Origin: CAYUVF01 sp964448045
GTDB taxonomy: Bacteria > Bacteroidota > Rhodothermia > Rhodothermales > Salinibacteraceae
Assembly (NCBI GenBank): GCA_964448045.1
Contig: CAYUVF010000017.1
Coordinates: forward strand, 1-64,000
Direction of reading: 5' to 3'
Length of the DNA stretch: 64,000 bases
Part shown: one piece after another, positions 60,686 to 64,000 of the stretch
How the letters are laid out: each line of letters begins with the position of its first letter
How positions within the stretch are numbered: position 1 is the first letter of the stretch
Notes under the pieces: model-generated
The model's input: only the letters and a program-made list of their open reading frames with translations
Told to the model about the DNA's origin: nothing
The model's database searches: none
Made by a program: the position numbers and the translations under genes

Positions 60686-61771
60686 ATGCCCAGCACACCC
60701 CACCTTCGTGTCGGTATTCTGGGGGCCACGGGCGCTGTCGGCCAGCGCTTCGTGCAGCTCCTGGCGGATCATCCCTGGTTTGAAATTACCGCGCTGGCAG
60801 CGTCCAAGCGATCCGCCGGGAAACCCTACCGCGAGGCGGTCAATTGGATTGGCGATGCCGCACTGCCCTCCTCGGTGGCCGCAATGGAGGTCCAGCACAC
60901 CGATACGGCACTGGATTGCGACTTCGTCTTTTCGGGACTAAGCTCCTCTGTCGCCGGATCGGTCGAGAAAGCCTTCGCCGAGGCGGGCTATCCGGTGATC
61001 TCCAACGCGAAAAACTACCGGATGGACCCGAGCGTGCCGCTTCTGATTCCGGAGGTCAACCCCGACCACGCGGCGCTGGTCGAAACCCAGGGGTGGGGCG
61101 ATGGCGGGTTCATCGTGACGAATCCGAATTGCTCTACGGTCGGGCTGGTCTGTGCCCTCCACCCGATTCGGGAGGCCTTTGGGCTGGAGATGATCAACGT
61201 CACGACCCTGCAGGCGCTGTCGGGGGCTGGCCATCCCGGCGTCCCATCGCTCGATGCGCTGGGTAACGTGATCCCGTACATCGGCGGGGAGGAGGACAAG
61301 ATGGCCACGGAGCCGACGAAGCTCTGGGGCACCCTCACGGAGGACGCTATTACCCCGGCCAGGGTGCGCGTGAGTGCGCAGTGCACCCGCGTGCCAGTGA
61401 TCGATGGGCACCTCGAAAGCATCTCCATTAAGCTATCCGAGGCGGCGTCGCCTTCCGACATCCGTGAGGTGCTGACGGCGTTCGAGTCACCTCTGAACGG
61501 GCTGGGTCTGCCGAGTGCGCCCGATCCGTTCATCGAGGTCACCGACGCTCCCGATGGGCCGCAGCCCCGGCGTGATGTCAACGGTGGGGGAGGCATGAAG
61601 GTAACCGTCGGGCGTATCCGGCCCTGTACGGTGCTGGACATTCGCCTCGTGGCGCTCGTGCACAACACCATCCGCGGCGCAGCCGGTGGCGCCATCCTCA
61701 ACGCCGAGCTGCTGGCGAAGCAAGAGTACCTCACGCCCCGGCGATCGGTGTCCGCCGTGGCCTCGTCCTGA
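60686..61771 (+). CDS. asd: Aspartate-semialdehyde dehydrogenase (archaeal/fungal type)
   Basis: Makes aspartate semialdehyde for lysine, threonine and methionine synthesis. The 361 aa show the longer form seen in archaea and fungi: RVGILGATGAVGQRFVQLLADHPWF (split at about 9-33), AASKRSAGKPYREAV, ISNAKNYRMDPSVPLLIPEVN and IVTNPNCSTVGLVCAL with the nucleophilic Cys (about 154). SGAGHPGVPSLDALGNVIPYI and VSAQCTRVPVIDGHLESI complete the active site. The ATG at 60686 is preferred over an in-frame TTG at 60680. The GNAT gene lies 16 bp downstream. Confidence 0.95.
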   Translation: MPSTPHLRVGILGATGAVGQRFVQLLADHPWFEITALAASKRSAGKPYREAVNWIGDAALPSSVAAMEVQHTDTALDCDFVFSGLSSSVAGSVEKAFAEAGYPVISNAKNYRMDPSVPLLIPEVNPDHAALVETQGWGDGGFIVTNPNCSTVGLVCALHPIREAFGLEMINVTTLQALSGAGHPGVPSLDALGNVIPYIGGEEDKMATEPTKLWGTLTEDAITPARVRVSAQCTRVPVIDGHLESISIKLSEAASPSDIREVLTAFESPLNGLGLPSAPDPFIEVTDAPDGPQPRRDVNGGGGMKVTVGRIRPCTVLDIRLVALVHNTIRGAAGGAILNAELLAKQEYLTPRRSVSAVASS

Positions 61772-61787
61772 TCAACCCATCGCCGTC

Positions 61788-62309
61788 ATGACCGATTTTC
61801 CAGACGTACGACGCGCTCAGCGCGCCGATCAGGACCGCATCGGAACCCTGTGGCGCGCGTTCCTGCGCGAACAGGAGGCGCTCGATGACCGGCTCACCGT
61901 CGCCGAGGACGCGCTGGAGCGCTGGCATAACGACTTCCCGATGTGGCTCGATGACGAGACGCGGCGCATCTACGTCGCCACCTCCGACGGATCGATTCAG
62001 GGGTTTGCCACCGCTCATCGTACGGGTCCGCCGCCCATTTATGCGCCGGCTCACGAGGTCTACCTGGATGAGTTGTTCGTTGTGCCCGAGGTGCGACGAC
62101 AGGGACTCGGGCGTCAGCTCGTACGGGCCGTCCGCCACTGGGCCGAGCAGCTGCCCGCCACCCGCATTCGCCTGCAAACGATGAGTGCCAACGAAACGGC
62201 TCAGGCGTTCTGGGAGGCGCTTGGTGCGAGGACGTTCAGCATGGCGCTCACGCTGGAGTTGGAGGCCGAGTCCGAGAGCACGCCGCAGCGTCGTCGTATC
62301 GGCTTTTGA
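61788..62309 (+). CDS. GNAT family N-acetyltransferase
   Basis: A 173-aa acetyltransferase. Acetyl-CoA-binding motif A is in VYLDELFVVPEVRRQGLGRQ (about 85-104), followed by LVRAVRHWAEQLPATRIRLQT and NETAQAFWEALGARTFSMALTLEL, the usual last strand-helix-strand. RRAQRADQDRIGTLWRAFLREQE opens the domain. The acceptor is unknown. It lies 16 bp after asd and is likely cotranscribed, but nothing ties it to amino-acid synthesis. The ATG at 61788 is chosen over the longer open frame, which overlaps asd. Confidence 0.92.
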   Translation: MTDFPDVRRAQRADQDRIGTLWRAFLREQEALDDRLTVAEDALERWHNDFPMWLDDETRRIYVATSDGSIQGFATAHRTGPPPIYAPAHEVYLDELFVVPEVRRQGLGRQLVRAVRHWAEQLPATRIRLQTMSANETAQAFWEALGARTFSMALTLELEAESESTPQRRRIGF

Positions 62310-62337
62310 GGACGGTCCCCCGGCGCTGATCGGCACA

Positions 62338-62769
62338 TTATCCCATGCGCGTGCTGCGCAGGATGGCGTTGTGCACCATCGCGTCGGTGGGTTGCGGCTC
62401 GCAGGCCCATTGGATGGCAGGCGCCAGATGCGCGAATACGCGGCGCTGGCCCCGCTCATTCCGCAGCCGATGGATCAGGAGGTGGACGAACAGGGTATCG
62501 ATCTCGCGTCCGGTTACGCAGGCGGAGCGCCCATCACCCAGCAGGGGCGCAAGATCCCGCATCTGTTGGATGAGGTGATTCGTCTCATCCGGGGAGGCCA
62601 CCAGTTGAGTGACTTTCCGGCCGTCCCAGATCAGGGCAAACCCCGGTGACCACCGCGGATGCCCGATGAGTTCCTGCGCGGCGCGATAAATCGTGCGGGT
62701 GTTGACGGCGCCAATCAGCCGGATGACGGCTAATCGCTGTGAGGTGTTGATGGTAAGATCAAATGCCAT
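62338..62769 (-). CDS. STAS/SpoIIAA-like domain protein
   Basis: A 143-aa protein resembling the SpoIIAA/SEC14-superfamily 'STAS-like' singletons: strand RLAVIRLIGAVNTRTIYRAAQEL, then HPRWSPGFALIWDGRKVTQLV, a helix NHLIQQMRDLAPLLGDGR, and RRVFAHLAPAIQWA near the end. This order resembles that family, though similarity is weak and the phosphorylatable SSxG of true anti-anti-sigma factors is missing. The ATG at 62769 is preceded by a perfect AGGAGG (complement of 62773-62778), only 3 nt away. The longer open frame upstream has no protein-like pattern and crosses the hemD promoter. Confidence 0.62.
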   Translation of the reverse strand: MAFDLTINTSQRLAVIRLIGAVNTRTIYRAAQELIGHPRWSPGFALIWDGRKVTQLVASPDETNHLIQQMRDLAPLLGDGRSACVTGREIDTLFVHLLIHRLRNERGQRRVFAHLAPAIQWACEPQPTDAMVHNAILRSTRMG

Positions 62770-62889
62770 GTGCCTCCTGAGCCTGTAGGACCCCCTTTCT
62801 AAGAAGGTTATCGGCATCAAACTGGCGCTTCTTAAGGCGTGCCGATTCGTCCGCGCCCCGTGTTTACTAACGCTGGAACCCTTTTCATC

Positions 62890-63633
62890 ATGGATGCTGG
62901 AACAAGCCCCCGCATGTATCTGCTGCGCAGCGCGTCCTCTCCCGATCCGTATATCATGGCCTTTGAAGCGGCCGGACTGGCGGCCCGGTGTGAACCCGTC
63001 CTGCAGTTCGAGTTTCCCCATCAGAACGCCCTGGCACAGATGTTGAGTGGTGCTGAGGACTACGGCGGACTGGTGGTGACCAGTCCGCGGGCGGTACGGG
63101 CTGTGGCGGAGGTGCTGGAGGCGCATCCATCCTGCCGAGACACGTGGACGGCGAAACCAGCGTTTGCGGTGGGGCCGAAGACAGCGTCGGCACTGCGGAC
63201 AGCCGGTTTTACGCCCGAGGGAGAGGAAAGCGGCACGGCGGCAGCGCTGGTCGATGTAATCGCCCGCCGGGCTCCCGCTCGTCCGCTGCTCTTCTGTACG
63301 GGCAATCGCCGCCGGGATGCACTGCCCGAGGGCCTCACCCGTGCAGGCGTAGCGTTCGAAGAGGTGGAGGTGTATCGCACGCATCCGCGAGTTGAGATAC
63401 AACTCCCGTCGTCGAACGGGAGCGATTGGCTTCTCTTTTTCAGCCCCTCTGGCATCGAAGCGATCCAGCAGTCGCCCGCGGTGGAGGCGGCCACGTATCG
63501 CTGCGGCGCTATCGGGCCCACCACGGCCGCGGCGCTGCGCTCGGTGGGATGGGAACCGGAGGCCGTCGCGAAGGAGCCGGCTCCGGATGCGCTCGTCGCC
63601 GCCGTCGTCCGGGCGATCGAGACCGAGGGTTAG
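62890..63633 (+). CDS. hemD: Uroporphyrinogen-III synthase
   Basis: Heme-pathway enzyme that closes hydroxymethylbilane into uroporphyrinogen III. The family is poorly conserved. Here 247 aa show the two-domain pattern: YLLRSASSPDPYIMAFEAAG, GLVVTSPRAVRAVAEVLEAH, then AFAVGPKTASALRTAGFTPEG, LLFCTGNRRRDALPEGLTRAG and VEVYRTHPR, then WLLFFSPSGIEAIQQ and CGAIGPTTAAALRSVGWEPE. The ATG at 62890 is chosen over a GTG at 62839 and an ATG at 62914. No other heme gene is adjacent. Its stop overlaps the convergent thiE by 4 bp. Confidence 0.9.
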   Translation: MDAGTSPRMYLLRSASSPDPYIMAFEAAGLAARCEPVLQFEFPHQNALAQMLSGAEDYGGLVVTSPRAVRAVAEVLEAHPSCRDTWTAKPAFAVGPKTASALRTAGFTPEGEESGTAAALVDVIARRAPARPLLFCTGNRRRDALPEGLTRAGVAFEEVEVYRTHPRVEIQLPSSNGSDWLLFFSPSGIEAIQQSPAVEAATYRCGAIGPTTAAALRSVGWEPEAVAKEPAPDALVAAVVRAIETEG

Positions 63634-64000
63634 GCACGAGTGACGGCCTCATCGAGCGCAGCACGGATACGGGCGGCGGCCTGCTCCGGGTTGTCGGCCG
63701 TGGCGACAGCAGAGAGAACGGCCACCCCGTGCGCGCCGACCTCAAGCGTGGGCTGGACGCGCTCCGAGGTGATGCCGGCAATCGCGATGACGGGCACCGG
63801 AACGGCCTCGCACGTCGAGGCCAAGCCGTTGAGCCCTTTTACGCTGGAGCGGTTGAATTTGGATTGTGTCGTAAAGACGGGGCCGAAGCCAATATAGTCG
63901 GCCCCGGCCTCGAACGCGCGACGCGCCTGATCATCTTTCGTCGCGGTCGCACCGATGATGGCGTCGGGGCCCAACACGCGCCGCGCATCTTCGATGGGGA
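63630..64000 (-). CDS. thiE: Thiamine-phosphate synthase, 5' end outside the window
   Basis: The C-terminal 120 or so residues of a ThiE-type TIM barrel that joins the thiamine pyrimidine and thiazole units. Visible are VLGPDAIIGATATKDDQARRAF, ADYIGFGPVFTTQSKFNRSSVKGL and VPVIAIAGITSERVQPTLEVGAHGVAVLSA, the phosphate-binding end of the barrel. The frame is open to base 64000, so the start lies beyond the window. It could also be the related TenI, which is shorter and often inactive. Its stop overlaps the hemD stop by 4 bp. Confidence 0.85.
   Translation of the reverse strand, partial: PIEDARRVLGPDAIIGATATKDDQARRAFEAGADYIGFGPVFTTQSKFNRSSVKGLNGLASTCEAVPVPVIAIAGITSERVQPTLEVGAHGVAVLSAVATADNPEQAAARIRAALDEAVTRA

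Noticed and set aside
1..64000. tRNA, rRNA, insertion sequences, integrases and restriction or defence genes.
   Set aside because: Read through on both strands; no tRNA T-loop context, transposase or defence family was found.

Overview
This window is ordinary chromosome from a GC-rich, Gram-negative bacterium of the Bacteroidota/Rhodothermota side of the tree, most likely a halophile related to Salinibacter or Salisaeta. The grounds are family content (DUF4270, DUF4175, DUF2851, the short GT5-like 'starch synthase', the exported family labelled 'asparagine synthetase B', carboxypeptidase-regulatory-like outer-membrane receptors, SpoIIE/HATPase/STAS partner switching), acidic proteins, and few clear Shine-Dalgarno sites. 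I place it by recognising families, not by alignment. I saw no rRNA, tRNA, insertion sequence, phage gene, integrase or CRISPR array.

Layout. 1-8.6 kb: a DUF3467 protein, an LptF/LptG-type permease and sucC, then a leftward run eno-ftsB-ROK kinase-lptD. 8.8-13.8 kb: a leftward run glgA-like, DUF4270 lipoprotein, FadL-like barrel, TPR protein. 14.2-25 kb: DCC thiol-oxidoreductase-like protein, a 1208-aa DUF4175 membrane/coiled-coil protein, a 78-aa protein, a lipoprotein, a TonB-dependent receptor, an ABM-fold protein, DUF2851 and pyrF. 25-27.7 kb: an acyl-CoA dehydrogenase and a cyclophilin. 27.9-37.2 kb: a rightward signalling block with a GAF-SpoIIE phosphatase, a Ser/Thr kinase-TPR fusion, an exported Cys protein, an RsbW-like anti-sigma kinase, an RsbV-like STAS antagonist, a pentapeptide membrane protein that looks like a channel without a selectivity filter, and a barrel protein.

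37.3-43.7 kb runs leftward: serS, an RmlD-like reductase, an acyl-CoA thioesterase, the 'asparagine synthetase B' family protein and a large TPR protein. 43.8-51.3 kb is a rightward envelope/isoprenoid cluster: dxr-rseP-uppS-bamA-skp-skp. 51.5-53.7 kb: panB, surE and a YjbQ protein. 53.8-60.5 kb runs leftward: folD, an MscS channel, an outer-membrane receptor, then a LytS/LytTR two-component pair. 60.7-64 kb: archaeal/fungal-type asd, a GNAT acetyltransferase, a STAS/SpoIIAA-like protein, hemD and a thiE cut by the window edge.

Functional themes are envelope building (LptD, LptF/G, BamA, two Skp-like chaperones, RseP, UppS, Dxr), central metabolism (enolase, SucC, ROK kinase, FolD, Asd, PanB, PyrF, HemD, ThiE) and signalling. 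The strongest candidate for something not well described is the partner-switching block at 27.9-35.4 kb, where a cytoplasmic anti-sigma switch is packed with a membrane kinase, an exported cysteine protein translationally coupled to the anti-sigma kinase, and a channel-like pentapeptide protein, with no sigma factor nearby.
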